Source of the DNA: Antrodiella citrinella
Taxonomy: Eukaryota > Basidiomycota > Agaricomycetes > Polyporales > Steccherinaceae
Direction of reading: 5' to 3'
Assembly (NCBI GenBank): GCA_004802725.1
Contig: SGPM01000043.1
Span: 1-64,000, forward strand
Length of the DNA: 64,000 nt
Part shown: piece by piece, positions 10,865 to 23,569 of the stretch
Layout: every line of letters starts with the position of its first letter
How positions within the stretch are numbered: the stretch's first letter is position 1
Notes under the pieces: model-generated
What the model saw: the letters and a program-made list of their open reading frames with translations, nothing else
Told to the model about the DNA's origin: nothing
The model's database searches: none
Position numbers and translations under genes: made by a program

Positions 10865-12440
10865 ATGGCGACGACAGCGACCACGACGACAGCGACGACG
10901 CCGAGAACCCCGCCTTCACCGCTGCACACCATGCACGTCGTCAATCTGCACACCGACACCGACCCCGCCCTCATATCGCCCGCCCTTTCTCGTGTACGCT
11001 TCGATTCCGAATGTGTCCTCATCCCTGAGCCTGTCGCCCCCTCGCGCATGCCCCGTCTCCTCATGAAATCCTATTCACTACCCTTGTGGCGAAAGAAGGC
11101 TCCTTCTCTGTCGCCGTCTTCTTCCTCCTTCGCAGACGCCAGCGAGCAACCGTCCCCTGACGACGGACGCCCACGCTTTGGCTTCCGGTTAGTAAACAAA
11201 TTCGAATGACTGCGACGGGCTCTCATTCTTTGCCTACAGCAGCTCAAGCAAGCAATCACGAGCACGGTCGTCGTCGCGAGACCCGAACGATCCCACCCGT
11301 CGTCCTCTCGTCCCCTGTATCGTCGATCATAATCACCCACATAGACGCACCCGTCGTCCCTCCCTCCCTATCGCCCCCAAGCTCGACGTCGTCACCGTTC
11401 CTCTGCGCGAATGCTGCCTTGCATGCCACCCTGTCATTGAAGAGACCCTCGTGGAAGGCAGCGCGTGGCAAGAAAAGTTCTCCCGTGGTGCACGCCGGCG
11501 ACGCAACTCCAGTGCGGACGACCTTCGCCCCTCGCACCACAAACGCGTGAGCGAAGACCTGCCCGGCTTCGAGTCCATCTTGAACGTCGACGAAGTGGAC
11601 AAACGCCGTCGATCGCGGGGAACGTCGCCTGACACGCGAACCCCCACCAGTATCACTCTGAACGACTCGCTCGAGAACACGAACGACACTGCAGACGATA
11701 TTGGTTTGCTGCCGTCGTTGACACGCCAGAAACTGACCGTCACGACGCTGCCAAGGGTGCTAGACACTGCGAGGGAAGAAGATGAGGAGGACCAATTGTT
11801 CCCCTTACCTTCCCCCCGTCGCACGCCTAACGGTTCGCCCATCCCCTCCCCTGTTCCTACACCAAGCTCATCCACCACTAACCTGACCAAGACCATCCGT
11901 GGTCAGAAGAGTCTGCAGAACATGAACGGCAGTTCCGGTTCCCTCCCGCTGCCTCGCATGCAGGGAAGCCCGAGACTCACTGTCCCTCCATCCCCTCGTC
12001 TCCAGGAGGGAAACGCAAACACGCAGCTGAGCAGCACGAGCCTGAGTACGCGCGGGAGAGAGACTGGCGGATGTTTTGAGAGTGCGGCGTCGGATTCGTC
12101 GACGGACAGCGTGCCTGAGCTCACGCGCTCCGCTTCACTGCTTAACGTGTCGTCCTCCACGACGGACTCGCCATTCTCCTCGCCGTCCATTCCGTATTCG
12201 CGTCCTATGCTCATTCCGGCGCAGCGCAAGTTCGAGGAAGACCCGTTTATTCCTGTTTCGCCACCGCCCAGCCCACAGGTTGCGAGGCATCGTGAGCGTG
12301 GGAACTCGGTGTCGATGTCCCCGCCGAATTGGCGCAAGATCCCGCATACGGCGGGGATGGGTGTCGGCGGGTTCTTGAAGAAGGCGGGCGCGGATGTGTT
12401 GAAGGGGGTGACTGGGGTGAGCGGGGTCGTCGCTGTGTGA
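10865..12440 (+). CDS. unassigned basidiomycete protein with a short cysteine motif and disordered tail
   Basis: Function not recognised. Exons 10865-11187 and 11240-12440, joined across a 52-nt GTTAGT...CTACAG intron, give 507 aa in one frame ending at TGA. After a Thr-rich start there is an ordered-looking segment with IPEPVAPSRMPRLLMKSYS, then after the intron a basic SR stretch followed by LDVVTVPLRECCLACHPVIE and GSAWQEKFSRGARRRRNSS. The rest is Ser/Pro/Arg-rich and probably disordered, with many S-P sites and a C-terminus rich in Gly and hydrophobics (GVGGFLKKAGADVLKGVTG). The C-C-x-x-C cluster could bind metal or be lipid modified, but this is a guess. Confidence 0.7.
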
Positions 12441-13263
12441 TCTTCCCGTATGTTGTTGTTGTCTGAGGTGTTTTTGCATACGTGTAGTGAGGGTGAGGAT
12501 CGATGATGGTGTGGTATATTGGGTGTTGGTTGTTGGGTATATGTACGCGTCAGGTTGACGCGTCTTGGTCATCTCGTGCGTTGCGGCACCGAGGGTGTCA
12601 TCCAGAGATTGTGATATCGCGACTGTCTCGGAGATGAGTGCGAGCGGCAGCTTTGGGGTGGTTGGTCGTTCTTTTGGATTCTGTTCTGTTCTTTTGTGCA
12701 TATCGTGTTTATGTCTTGTGTTCTCTGTTCTCTGTCTTACTTGCGTTGATTGGTTTCCTCCCTCGTCATCACCCCAGTCTCCTGCACGCCATCACCCTCC
12801 GAATCCTTTCCTTATCGCAACCGCCTCCCTCCTCATGATCCTGATCCTTGCATCTCTTGTCTTCCTCATTGCTCATCCCTTGCATGTTCATATGTTTTTG
12901 CATCGTTGTCACTGTGCTTGTACCATCATCCCCATATTATAAGTAGTCTACGTCGGTGTTTGGTAATTGTTGTCCTGGTTTGTGGGTTTGGAGTATCTAT
13001 GTCTGGTGTTTTTTGTTTGTTTGAGGTGTCAGCGTTCGTTCACTGCAGGCAAATCTTGTAGGACGGTGTGCCAACATGCTCGACTGGAATTTTAGCTGTA
13101 GGGCTCTACTTTAGGAGGTCCCTTGGCTCTATGGTACTCATCTTCATCCGCCTTGCCGCCACAGCGAATATCAATGTGGATCGTCGCCTCCGACATCTAA
13201 AATGATCATTCTTAATGATACCCACGAACTTTTCTACCCTCTGCTATGTACTCACCCGAATCC
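12441..13263. other. convergent 3' region
   Basis: Lies between the stop of the + strand gene at 12440 and the stop of cullin-4 on the - strand. T- and GT-rich, no supported gene; presumably 3' UTRs and terminators of both genes. Confidence 0.6.
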
Positions 13264-16200
13264 TTACGCAACATACACAAACACGTTCATATCCGTCTCA
13301 TGCCTCCTCAAATACTCCTGCTCGACGAGCTCGTCGATCCTATCCTTGATCAGCCCGACGTTCGGCACGAAATGGTTCTTCACCGCGTCGATCGTCGCGG
13401 CCTTGAGCTGCTCATTGTGCATCTCCTTCTTGGCTTTCATGAGCCGCACGATCGCGGCGTCGAGCACGTGTTTGCGGTCGGATTCGATCAGGGTGTGCGT
13501 TTTCGTCGTTTCTTCGGCCTGTGGGGGGCGCGCGCAGCAGCGAGCAAGCGTGAGTAGATGTGTACATGTGTGGAGGGAGAGCTTACGGTTTCTTTGACTT
13601 GGATGGAGTTGATGTGCACGCGGTGCGCGGCGTCCACGAAGTCCGCGTTGAACACGAACACGTCCGTGTCCAGCACGTCCTTCCCCATCGGCTGCTTCTT
13701 CAGCACCCTCTTCTTCCCCAGCGCGAGGCTCTGGAGCGTCCGCCGGAGCTCTCCGTCCTCTGTAAACCGATAAGTATGTCAGGGAAAGCAAGGGGAGACG
13801 TGTTTTCGTATGTGTATGGGCGGATACGCACCGATCCCCGTCGTCTCCTTGATATCCGCAAACCCGATCTCCGTGTCCTCCTCGTTGAACAGCAGTAGCA
13901 CCAACGCCTGGTACAAACTGACACTCAGCTCCTTCTCGCCGCGGGCGAACCGCGCGCGGAGCGTCGCCGTGCCCAACGCGTGGTCCCAGTCGAGCTTGTG
14001 CCCTTGGTGCTTGAGCTTGTAGAACGCGGTGTACCGCGTGAGGTCGGCTTGCATCTGCAAAGGAGACAGACGTGTTAGTGGGTCGGGAGTGAGGGAGTGG
14101 AGGTATGGGTGGTGCGTACGTCGGGCGGGAGGTCCGCTTCGCTCTTGCGCGCTGTGAACGGCCAGAAACTGCGTTGGAGGACCATGACGTTGAGTTTGTG
14201 CCCCGCGGGGTCGTCGCTTGGCGTTCTCTGTGCGCGTAGTACTCCCGCACGCCTTCTCTTGAGAGCGCGAGGTCGTTGAACATGTGGTCGCCCATGCTGA
14301 ACTCGGGGTCATATTCTATCCAAGACGATGGTGAGTTATCAGACACGAAAAGAGATATGAGACGAGGACTCACGTTCCTTCAGCTTCTTCAACATCGCCT
14401 TCTCGAAATCATCGCTCGCGCTCTTCTCCAACAACAACCGCTTCGCCAACGCCTTATGATAGAACGTCCTGAACACATCCTTATCATCCGTGAACCTATA
14501 CAGCCCCAACACCTTGTCCAGCTCTCCCTCAAAGTCCTCGTCCTTCCGCCCCTGCTGGCCCTTCCGCATCGCCTTGTCCAGGTGCTTGGCGAGCATCTCC
14601 GCAGGCTTGTTCCGCCGCTGCTTGAACCCGCGCCGGAAGGAGTCGGACAGGGCGTAGGCGAATTCTTGCCGGGGCTGTTTGCTGGGCGCCGTGAGGTCGA
14701 CGAGCACCTTGCTGCTGCTGTCGTCTTCTTTCTTGACGGTTGTGGGTGGGGGCGTCTCGATGGTTTCGGCGAAGGTGTCGGAGACGAGGATGTCGGTGAA
14801 GTGTTTGTATGCGAGGAGGTTTTGTACCATGTCGTCGTCGTGTGCTTTGTCGGTGACGATCGTCTTGACTTTCGCCTGCAAGCAATGGTCAGGACGGTCG
14901 AAAGCGGAGCATCAGGAGCGGACGGGAGCGGATTCACGCACTTCAATGTGCTTGGACCACCCGTTCAAGAACACCTGCACTCCACCAACGGCCCCAAACA
15001 GCTTGAACATCCTGCCCAAATCCACCTCACTTCTCGCATTCATCAATGGCTCCATAGCTGCCCCGATCTCTTTAGCATTCGACGACATATAACAGAAACA
15101 ACAAAGACACTCACCCTCCTCCACCAACCACTGCAACCTTCCGTCCAGCAGCGCTTTATCTGCCTTCTCCCTAGCCTTGACCCAACTCACCTCCGGCATC
15201 GTCTCCTTCGCTCTCGCGATCTCCTCCTCACGTCTCCCTTGACAGTGCACAAGGAACTTCTGCGCATCCAGCTCCGTCGTCTTCTGCACCGACTCGGCGG
15301 TGTAGAACACCGCTGTGGTGGATAGGTACGTGCTTTCGAAGATCTCGGCGTATTTATTATGGTGCGAGAGCCGGGCGATGAGGGAGAGGATGGAGGGGCG
15401 TTGGGGGTGCGCGGCGTGCAACGTGCGTTCGTAGGCGACCCATTCGGTGATGCCGGATTGGAGCTTGAGGACGATGGCAGCGTTTTGGAAGATGCCGAGG
15501 GCGAATTGGTCGTAGCAGAGTGATCTGGGAAGATCGAGGTGTGAGTCTAATTTGGGAGGGGGTGTACACTGTGGTGGACGAACCGGATGGACGGTGATCC
15601 AGGAAGAGCGTAGATGTACACTCTGTCTAGATAAGCAAATAACGACTGCAACAACCCCTAGACACACGAAGAAAGTAAATGCATCAGCTCAATACCTCCT
15701 AGACCGGAACATGATGATATTTACCACTTGTCGTTCGAACCACTCGCACTTCTCCACAAACGGCTGTACCCATTCCACGCCCTGCCTCGCATCCTCCTGC
15801 AGCAACCTCGCCACTTCTCCGATACATCTCTGCACTTCTAACTTGAGGTTATCGTAGATACCTTCAGCACGGTAAGTGGCGCAGACGCGGCATGCGGCGT
15901 AGATACGCTCGTAAGATTCTGGGAGCCTATCGCCCGGAGTGAAGAGGGCGCGGAGCGTCCGCCTGAGGGTGGCGAAAGACGTGTCGAAGTGCCGATCTGA
16001 GTACTGTTGAACTGTCCGGCCAGTGTAAGTGATATGACCTGCTTGAACGGTGAAAGAGGGTACGCACTAGACGGTCCGACCAGCTGGATCCTGATCGCCA
16101 CTTTCTTCACAGATGCATTCCCCACTTTGTCGTCTGTGACCAGCCTCGACCTCGACGCCGACGCCGAGTCGAGGTCGGCATCGAGGCGGGGGGTCTTGCG

Positions 16201-16320
16201 AGGTGGTGAGCCCGACGATGTGTCTCTGGACTCGGTGATAACGGAGAACTCGGTGGGGTGGTAATCCTCGAACGCCTTCGATCCGGGGAAGGTGAGCAGG
16301 TTGAAGATGTCTTCACTCAT
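13264..16320 (-). CDS. CUL4: cullin-4, scaffold of a CRL4 ubiquitin ligase
   Basis: Scaffold that binds DDB1-type adaptors at its N-terminus and the RING protein RBX1 at its C-terminus to ubiquitinate chromatin and replication substrates. Exons (5'-3'): 16320-16068, 16012-15725, 15645-15584, 15524-15115, 15069-14942, 14875-14374, 14315-14120, 14054-13832, 13759-13587, 13519-13264. Signatures: DRVYIYALPGSPS in the cullin repeats, then KDVFRTFYHKALAKRLLL of the cullin homology domain, KELSVSLYQALVLLLFNE, and the neddylation/winged-helix end AIVRLMKAKKEM (acceptor Lys in the KAKK context) to NVFVYVA, the normal cullin C-terminus. The DDVFRF- and KPAEMLAKHLDK-like blocks fit CUL4 better than CUL1/3. 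Exon 14315-14120 contains a one-base frame break at about 14225-14245 between EYYAHRER and DDPAGHKLNVMVL; see findings. Confidence 0.93.
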
Positions 16321-16560
16321 AGCTAGCTGTCGTCGTTGTCGTAGACGTCGAAGAGAGTGACAATCGACCGACGGTGAGAGCGGATGAGTTCAAGCGGGAT
16401 GATGCAAGCAGATCGGCAGCGTCGGCCCGCTCAATTATAGCACTGTCCGCGGTCACTGCAATTTCAAAGCTCAAACGCTTTCTCGACCGCTACCACACGT
16501 CGGTCTCGCGTCTTGAAGCTTGAACATCACAACGTCTGAAATCGGATTGTACATTGACTC
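16321..16560. other. upstream region of cullin-4
   Basis: Short spacer between the cullin-4 start and the micro-exon array. Because the array reads on the same strand toward cullin-4, its downstream end lies here. No clear TATA was seen. Confidence 0.4.
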
Positions 16561-19500
16561 GCGATACTATTGGACCCCAGGCTCCTCGAGGAAACAGAAA
16601 GCTATCTACGAGCCCCCGTGAGGCCGCAGACATACAGCCACCAACTGGAAAAGAGATGAGGTTAGCAAGTCTTCCTCCTGAAGAAAGACGCGTCTACTTA
16701 CCACCTAGAACACCCCCTTCCCTCCCAGTCTGTCAGAAAAGATGGTTAGTAAGAGCACGGCTGGGGGAACTTGAACGCAATGTTGACTCACATGCGAAAG
16801 AAATGAATACCCCACGTCCTGGAAAGAGAAGAGGTGAGTAGGTTTAAGCAACTAACGACCACACGAGTACTCACCGTTTGAAACGTCTCTCCTCCTTCCA
16901 CGAACCTAGAGGAACGTATCAGCGACTCGTCAATACTTGATAATCAAGAAGTCGCTTACGTTTCGCGCCGCAAACTTAACCACAGCGTGGTAAGTAAATC
17001 AAGATGAGACGAGGTGAAAATGTCTACCTGTTAATCTGTGAAACAACAGGTTAGTACCCGCGCACTGGAAAAGAGACGAGGTTAGTAAGTCTTGATCTTG
17101 AGCAGAAGCACGTTTACTTACCACCTAGGATTCCCCATCCGCTCCCGGTAATCTAGAAAACTAGTCAACGAGAGTCTGTCGGAGACGAAGCGAAGCTACT
17201 ATATACCTTTACATGAAGCTGATCCCGAAGCTGTAAAGAAGACGAGGTCAGTACGTGCTGATTCTCGACGGATGCATGTTCACTTACCACCTGTCCCGTC
17301 CTCCTCCCTCCACGGAACCTAACCAAACAGTGAGTGAGTACGTGATAGAGAAGAATACGTAGCCACTTACCTTGGAAGCTAAAACAGACCGTAGCACGGT
17401 AAGTAGCTCAAAATGAGATCAGGTGAAGGTGCTTACCTACGGATCTGTGAAGCAAAAGGTCAGTACGACACTAGAAAGAAGAATGGGTTAGTAAGTCTTA
17501 ATCTCTAGCAAAAACACGTTTACTTACCACCTGCGACGTTCCACCCTCTCCCTAGAAACCTGCGAAAACATTCAGCTTAGTCTATGGCAGAAGCAGATTG
17601 ACTTACTGCATGTACAGTCCTCCCTCCTTGAGAATCTAAAGAAGCTATTTAGACTCGTCTATGGCGGAGGGTTATGAGACCTACCTTTTTACCTGGAAAC
17701 GGACCACAGTATGGTAAGTCATTCAACCATGAGATGAAGTGCAAGTACTCACCTGCATATCTGTGGAACAAAAAGTCAGTACCCTGCTGGAAAAGAGACG
17801 AGGTTAGTAAATCCTAATCTATAGCGAAAGCACGTCTACTTACCACTTATGTCGCCCCCTCCCCCTCCCTGAATCTAAACGAGATAGTCAGCAAGCATAT
17901 CCTTGGAGTTGGAACGACGGCACTTACCTTCGGCTGCTGTCAATGGACCACAGCATGGTAAGTAGCTCAAAATATCAGAAGGGAAAACGACTCACCTGCA
18001 CAGGAAACTGTAAACAAAACTACAGCACGGTAAGTTAATCAAAATGAGATGAAGTAGAGGTGCTCACTGATGCGTTTGTGAAGCAAAAGTCAGTACCGCG
18101 CTGGAAAAGAGACGAGGTTAGTAAGTCTTGATCTCAAGCAGAAGCGAGTTTACTTACCACCTAGAACGTCCCGCCCCCTTCCGCGAACCTGGGAGAAAGA
18201 GTGAGCGACTTGTCCCTCGCGAGAAATGACGAAGCTACTTATCTTCGACGCTGAAAATGGAGCATAGCTCGGTAAGTAGCTCAGACTATGAAAGAAAAGA
18301 ACGACTCACCTGTGCAGATACCTGTAAAAGCCACGGCGCGGTAAGTTGTTCAAGACGAGAGTAGTTGAAGGTACTCACCTGTTCATCTGTAAGAAAAACG
18401 TCAGTATCTGGAAAAGAGACGAGGTTAGTAAGTCTCAATCTCAAGCAGAAGCACGTTTACTTACCACCTATATCAACCCTCTCCCTTCCGCGAATCTAGA
18501 AGAAATAATGAACGACTCGTTACTCATGATGCATCACGAAGTCACTTACCTCCGACACCTGTAAATGGACCACAGCACGGTAAGTAGCTCAAAATATCAG
18601 AAAGAACGACTCACCTGGTGATATACCTGTAAAACCACAGCACGGTCAATAGTCCAAGACGTAATCATGTGAATGCGCTCACCTGTGTACCTGTAAAACA
18701 AAAGGTCAGTACCCTGCGGGAAATGAAGTGAGGTTAGTATGTCTTAATCCTGAGCGAAAGCGCGTTTACTTACCACCTAGACGTTCCTCCCCCACCTCTT
18801 AGAAGCCTAGACGAAAGAGTCAGCGCGGACATGAGGGAGAAGATATGAAATGACGTACCCGAAAAGCTAGAAATAAACCACAGTATGGTAAGTCGCTCAA
18901 AACGATATGAGTTGATGGTGCTTACCTGCACATCTGTGAACAAAAAGGTTAGTATCCCGCTGGAAAGGAAATGATGTTAGTAAGTCTTACTCTCCATTAA
19001 AGCGCGTTTACTTACCACCTATACGGACCCGCCCCCTTCCCGCGGACCTAGAAGACATGATTAGCGACTCATCTACAACCGGTTATGAATTCGCTTACGT
19101 TGGACGCTGCAAATGAACCACAGCATGGTAAGTAAGCTCAAAACGTTAGAGGGAAAACGACTCACCTAATCAGCAACCTGTAAACAAACACACAGCGCGG
19201 TAAGTCATTTAAGGCGAGTGTATCGAAGTGTGCTCACCTGATCATCTGTAAAAAACGTCAGTATCCACTCCTGGGAAGAGACGAGGTTAGTAAGTCTTAA
19301 TATTGAGTGAAGACATGTTCACTTACCACCTACGCCATTCCACCCCCTTCCCCGGACCTAGAAAACACGATCAGGTTATCTTCAACATATACCGATGGAT
19401 GTGCTTACCTTCGACGCTGCAAATGAACCACAGCACGGTAAGTAGCTCAAAACATCATAGAGAAGAACGACTCACCGGTGCAGAAACCTGTCAACAAAAC

Positions 19501-20256
19501 CACAGCACGGTCAGTCGTTCAATATGAGATGGATCGAAGGGACTCACCTGATCATCCAGTCACGTACCTGGGAAGAGATGCGGTTAGTATGTCTACATCT
19601 TGAGTGAAAGCGCGTTTACTTACCGTCTACGCCGTTCCCTCTCCCCTCAGAAACCTAGACGAAAGAGTCAGCGCGGGCGTGAGAAAGGAGATCTGAAGTC
19701 ACATACCCGCAAAGCTGAAAATGAACCAACGCATGGTAAGTCGTTCAAAATGATATGAAGGGGAGGTGCTCACCTGTGTATCTGTGAACAAAATGTTAGT
19801 ATCCAGCTGGAAAGGAAATGAGGTTAGTAAGTCTTGATCTCGAGCGGAAGCGCGTTTACTTACCACCTGGAACATTTCGCCCCCTCCCAGAAATCTAGAC
19901 GAGCGAGTCAGTGATTCGTCTATGATGGAAGAAGGCATGATCTCGCTTACCTTCTCACCTGAAAATGGTCCACAGCACGGTAAGTAGCTCACAATATGAG
20001 AAGGGAAAGTGACTCACCTGATGAAGAACCTGCAAAAAACCACAGTACGATAAGTAGTTCAAGATGTAATGTGACGAAGGCACTCACCTGGGTGATGAAG
20101 AACCTGTAAAAACCACAGCACGGTCAGCAATTCAAGATGCAATGAGGTGAAAGTACTTACCTGTGCGGAACCTAGGATGAAGCAATCGTCAGTAAGTCTG
20201 AACGACGAACTTGCGGAAACACTTACCGTTGTGGGTCCTTGTGTACGCGTCTTCAT
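16560..20256 (-). repeat. tandem array of micro-exons and mini-introns (about 12 units of ~170-410 bp)
   Basis: On the - strand almost every 55-65 nt looks like a complete minimal intron: donor GTAAGT/GTGAGT, branch site ACTTACTAAC or CTGAC, pyrimidine tract, and CCAG/ACAG. Between them are exon-like pieces of mostly 8, 11-12, 28-31 and 33 nt. The plus-strand copy of the branch site (GTTAGTAAGTC or close) recurs at about 16661, 17081, 17249, 17487, 17803, 18117, 18423, 18733, 18976, 19286, 19583 and 19823, so most units are about 300-315 bp, with some of about 240 bp. The direction is set by the pyrimidine tracts (CTCGTCTCTTTTCCAG), which are purine-rich on +. Exon pieces are conserved in size but not as an open frame, so a protein-coding role for the whole array is not supported. 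Confidence 0.8.
19633..20256 (-). other. candidate start and first exons of the array transcript
   Basis: At the upstream end of the array an ATG at 20256 opens a 30-nt exon (20256-20227, MKTRTQGPTT), followed by a 55-nt intron with ACTTACTGAC branch and CATCCTAG end. Next come an 11-nt exon (20171-20161), a 57-nt intron, a 16-nt exon (20103-20088), a 12-nt exon and 8- and 28-nt exons. Joined, these stay open for about 35 codons and, in the simplest model, reach a stop at a GGCGTAG in the next unit (about 57 aa). This could be a very short coding gene with a long spliced 3' UTR, or a spliced noncoding RNA with a chance ORF. Confidence 0.35.
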
Positions 20257-23200
20257 GGGCCTCGGACTTATTGCTCGAGTCTTCCGCTACTTGCTCGAGC
20301 CTAGACTAGATGTCTAGAAGGTCAGACGGAATTCTGGAAACGTGAGCAAGTGTTCTGGAAGACGGGAGAAGCACGGGCGTACTCAGTGTTGTCGGTGCTG
20401 ACCGGACTCGCCGTCACGATCTTGACTGCTCAGTCCGGACTTCCAGAAATCCGGCGACGGCGGGCAGCGTCCGCGCACGGTCACTATGAATTCTAGAAGA
20501 TAAGCACAAAGACAAAGAAACACACGAAGATGAGGTTGGAGGCTGGCTAGTCTGCGACACGAACGCATACAAGCGGGGCAAATATCGATCCAGTCGGAGG
20601 GTGTCAACGATCAAGTCAACGGCGCCCCGTAAACCCAGTCCATCCTTGGCTCCCTCTCAACACCGCATCTCAACGACTCGGAAACATCTCCGATGGAAGA
20701 AGAGGCGAAGAAGGAAGGGTAGAAGAGAAGAGACACTCGCCTAGTGTATGATCTCAAAGCCTCTCATCCCTTCGCGGCGGAGACAGCTTGCGCTCAAAGC
20801 GGCTCGTGTACGAAGTGTCGCTGTGGCGTCCCATAGCTCAGCGTGTTGGAGCAGTGTATGGTAGATGTGTAGATTCGAAGGTTCGAAGATGGCAGTAGAA
20901 GACTTCGAAGTCGGGCAATAGAACCGTGAGTGATGGACGTTCGAGAAAAGGAAGGTGGGGCGCGGGGAATGCAGAAGCTAGCAGCTTATATGTCCATGCT
21001 CATTCGGGGCTGACACGGTCAGAAATATGTTCTGAGGCTGGTATATGTATGTTGGAAGCTGAGATGCTAACAATGAGTAGAGAAAACGCGTCACAGATGC
21101 GGCGGACGCGTCGTTTTTCAGTGGGGTGAGGCTGGTGCGGGATGTCTCAAAGTGTGCTTCTTACCCGAGGAGCACAGAAATAGCACATGGTGCAAAGTCG
21201 TGTGTAGTACTTACTAGTGTTTCTGAGTAGTTGTGAGGGATGAATAGTAGTACTAGTCCCGACCCCAGTTCTGCTCCTCATGACTATGCCACTGTGCGGC
21301 GCAAACAACATGCCAGTGTTGCCATAACTCGACTTTGTTGAGCCACGATGAACCAGTTCAGATTTCTCGAAAGCCACAGAGAGCCGTGGTGGCACTATTG
21401 GAGAATACCATGTATTGAAAAGGTACAGCATCAGCGGGTATGTGAACAAACAAAGTAGCGGCCATAGATGTGGGCGCGCGTGTACTCCCTTCCCTTCCGT
21501 TCTGTAGCCAAGCTGATCTTGACAGATCTTGGCGTGCTCCCGGCGTATGACGTAGTTGATATCTTCAACACAACAATCCGCTTATCCGACGGGACCAGTT
21601 CATCCTCTAAAATCCTGAAATTCAGTGACGGCGTTGCATTTCAAGACGGCCAGACTGAGCAAAAGACGTCCTGAAGAGACTTTTACATTATAGAGACTTC
21701 CTATGATATGACACTCGAAGTACGAACGCCAGTATCTCTGTCGCGAACATGAGAACAAACACACTCCTTGGGTAACACGATACGTGACGTAGCGAGCTCG
21801 AGTTCTATGTAAGCCTAATCCGTCGGACGTTGTACTTCACACATACCATCAGACGGATGAGGATGACAAGAGATCTCCAGGGATGCAGTCAAACCAGGGA
21901 TCAGCCGTCACAGATAGCAAGCGGAGCGACCAAGGAGCGACGAAAACTAACGTAGCAAGGTGGCGTGGGGCTCGCGGGCCGCTCGTGCTTGTGACCCGGA
22001 CACAAAGAACGCTGAACGTCGGACGCACATCGGCACGGTTCAGAAGCCAGACCACGTTGCCCTGATCTGTAACGCCGCACGCTACATTCCTCCAGGTAAG
22101 TGTGGAAGTGGGCCATAATTGTCCGCCACCGATTTGCGGCACCGCGCCAAGACAAGACATGCGCGAGAATGTGCATCGGGGACGCAGCAGCATACGAGCG
22201 AACGGACAATGTCCATGGGGTAAGTAAACGCTGTCAAAGAGGATCACAAGTCACCGGCACCAGTAAATATGTCCAGCTCTAGAGCCTAAAGAAATACAAA
22301 AATGCGCACCAGGTCTGCCTGATCTTTGGAAGAGAGAAGTCGCGTGCGTTCGGAGCAAAGAGAAGCCTGTCCTCCCCTGCAGTTTTGCCGACCACGGGTC
22401 ACTTTTCTCCGCCGATGGGCTGAGAAGATGGTACGTGCAGAAAGAAGATGGATCATTCGCAATGCCCCGTTGTGAACAATTCCGCCCGGATAGCGGTTCA
22501 TGAAAGGGTGTTGGTTGCTTCCAGGCGTTCAGTGATATGGTGTTTGGAAGTGGCGGTCGTAAAGGACCAGGATGACGTGTGCAGTTGTAACACATTGCAG
22601 AGCAGACTGGGAGATCCACACGCCTCGAGGCTGGTGTGGTGGCAGCTGTAGACGTTGCGGCTGAGGTTCCGGGCCACGAGCAGCGGACTTTCTAGAGAAC
22701 GCCACCACGGAGCGTTAGACGTTTTGTGCAGCAGTGAGAAAGCCTTGGCCATATGCCAAGACTAGAACGTCGAAAAGCTAGATGTGAGGCCGGATGAAGC
22801 AGAGACTCAGATAGAGCTGGACACAGAAAACATAACATACCTATAGTTCAGCGACGTAGTAGTGATAGCGACTGGTTGGTAAGGCCTAAGGGTTCAATTT
22901 GGGTGCAGTTCGAGTGGCAGGAAAAGTAATTGGGAAACGTAGGTTTTTGCGGAGCGCCACGCCGATGTTTCACAGGTGGTTGACAGATTTGGTGTTCGGG
23001 AGAGCGATGAACAACGACGCCGCAGGGGTGTCAAACGTGTCCGAGCAGCCGGTAACTGTCTCTCTCGACAGTGTGCGGTAAAATGTTTACGTCCATCGTC
23101 ACCGTTCACCGAGAGGATATTTTTGCTGCTGCGCTGCGACGGCGATGGCTGGAAGCGCAGTACTTGGAAGATCCAGGTCGGTAGGTACGTGGCACAGAAC

Positions 23201-23560
23201 ACAAGAACCTTTCGGGGCCGCGCCGGACGAGGTACGAGATTCGAGAACGTTGATTGTGCTCGAGACAGGCAATAACCCTGACGAACCTGTGGATACCACG
23301 CCTGATGGGAGGTCAGTTGCGATGAAAAGCGCTGTCATGGTGAGCGTGTGTGCGGGCAGGTGTCGACCGGAAAAAATCATGCGATTCATGCAAAGTCTCC
23401 CAATGACTCGGATGCATCTGGTCTTGGTATGGTCCGTTGGAATCCGAATCGTGTGCGACGACGAGCTCGAGGGTAGAATTCAGGACGAACGGCGACGATC
23501 AGCAGCGATGATAATTTAGCTTGAATATCAATGCGGCGTTTAAGAGACAAATTCGAAATT
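20257..23560. other. long gene-free stretch
   Basis: No supported gene. It includes the presumed promoter of the - strand array; on the - strand a GGACATATAAGC box lies near 20985-20996 and a 26-codon ORF (20834-20754, starting MGRHSDTSYTS) follows. The rest, 21.1-23.5 kb, shows only short chance ORFs on both strands. Confidence 0.5.
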
Positions 23561-23569
23561 ATTATCTTT

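Noticed and set aside
19699..19992. 97-codon open frame inside the array on the - strand
   Set aside because: It runs straight through several strong donor, branch and acceptor signals; the open frame is a chance read-through of one unit and is not kept in the others.
16560..20256. Reading the first array on the + strand, where GTTAGT...ACTTACCACCTAG also looks like an intron
   Set aside because: Acceptors on + lack pyrimidine tracts, while the - strand reading has a full TACTAAC branch plus CT-rich tract plus CAG in unit after unit.
16560..20256. CRISPR array
   Set aside because: Repeats are diverged, of several lengths and made of splice-like words; no constant repeat/spacer structure, and the genome is eukaryotic.
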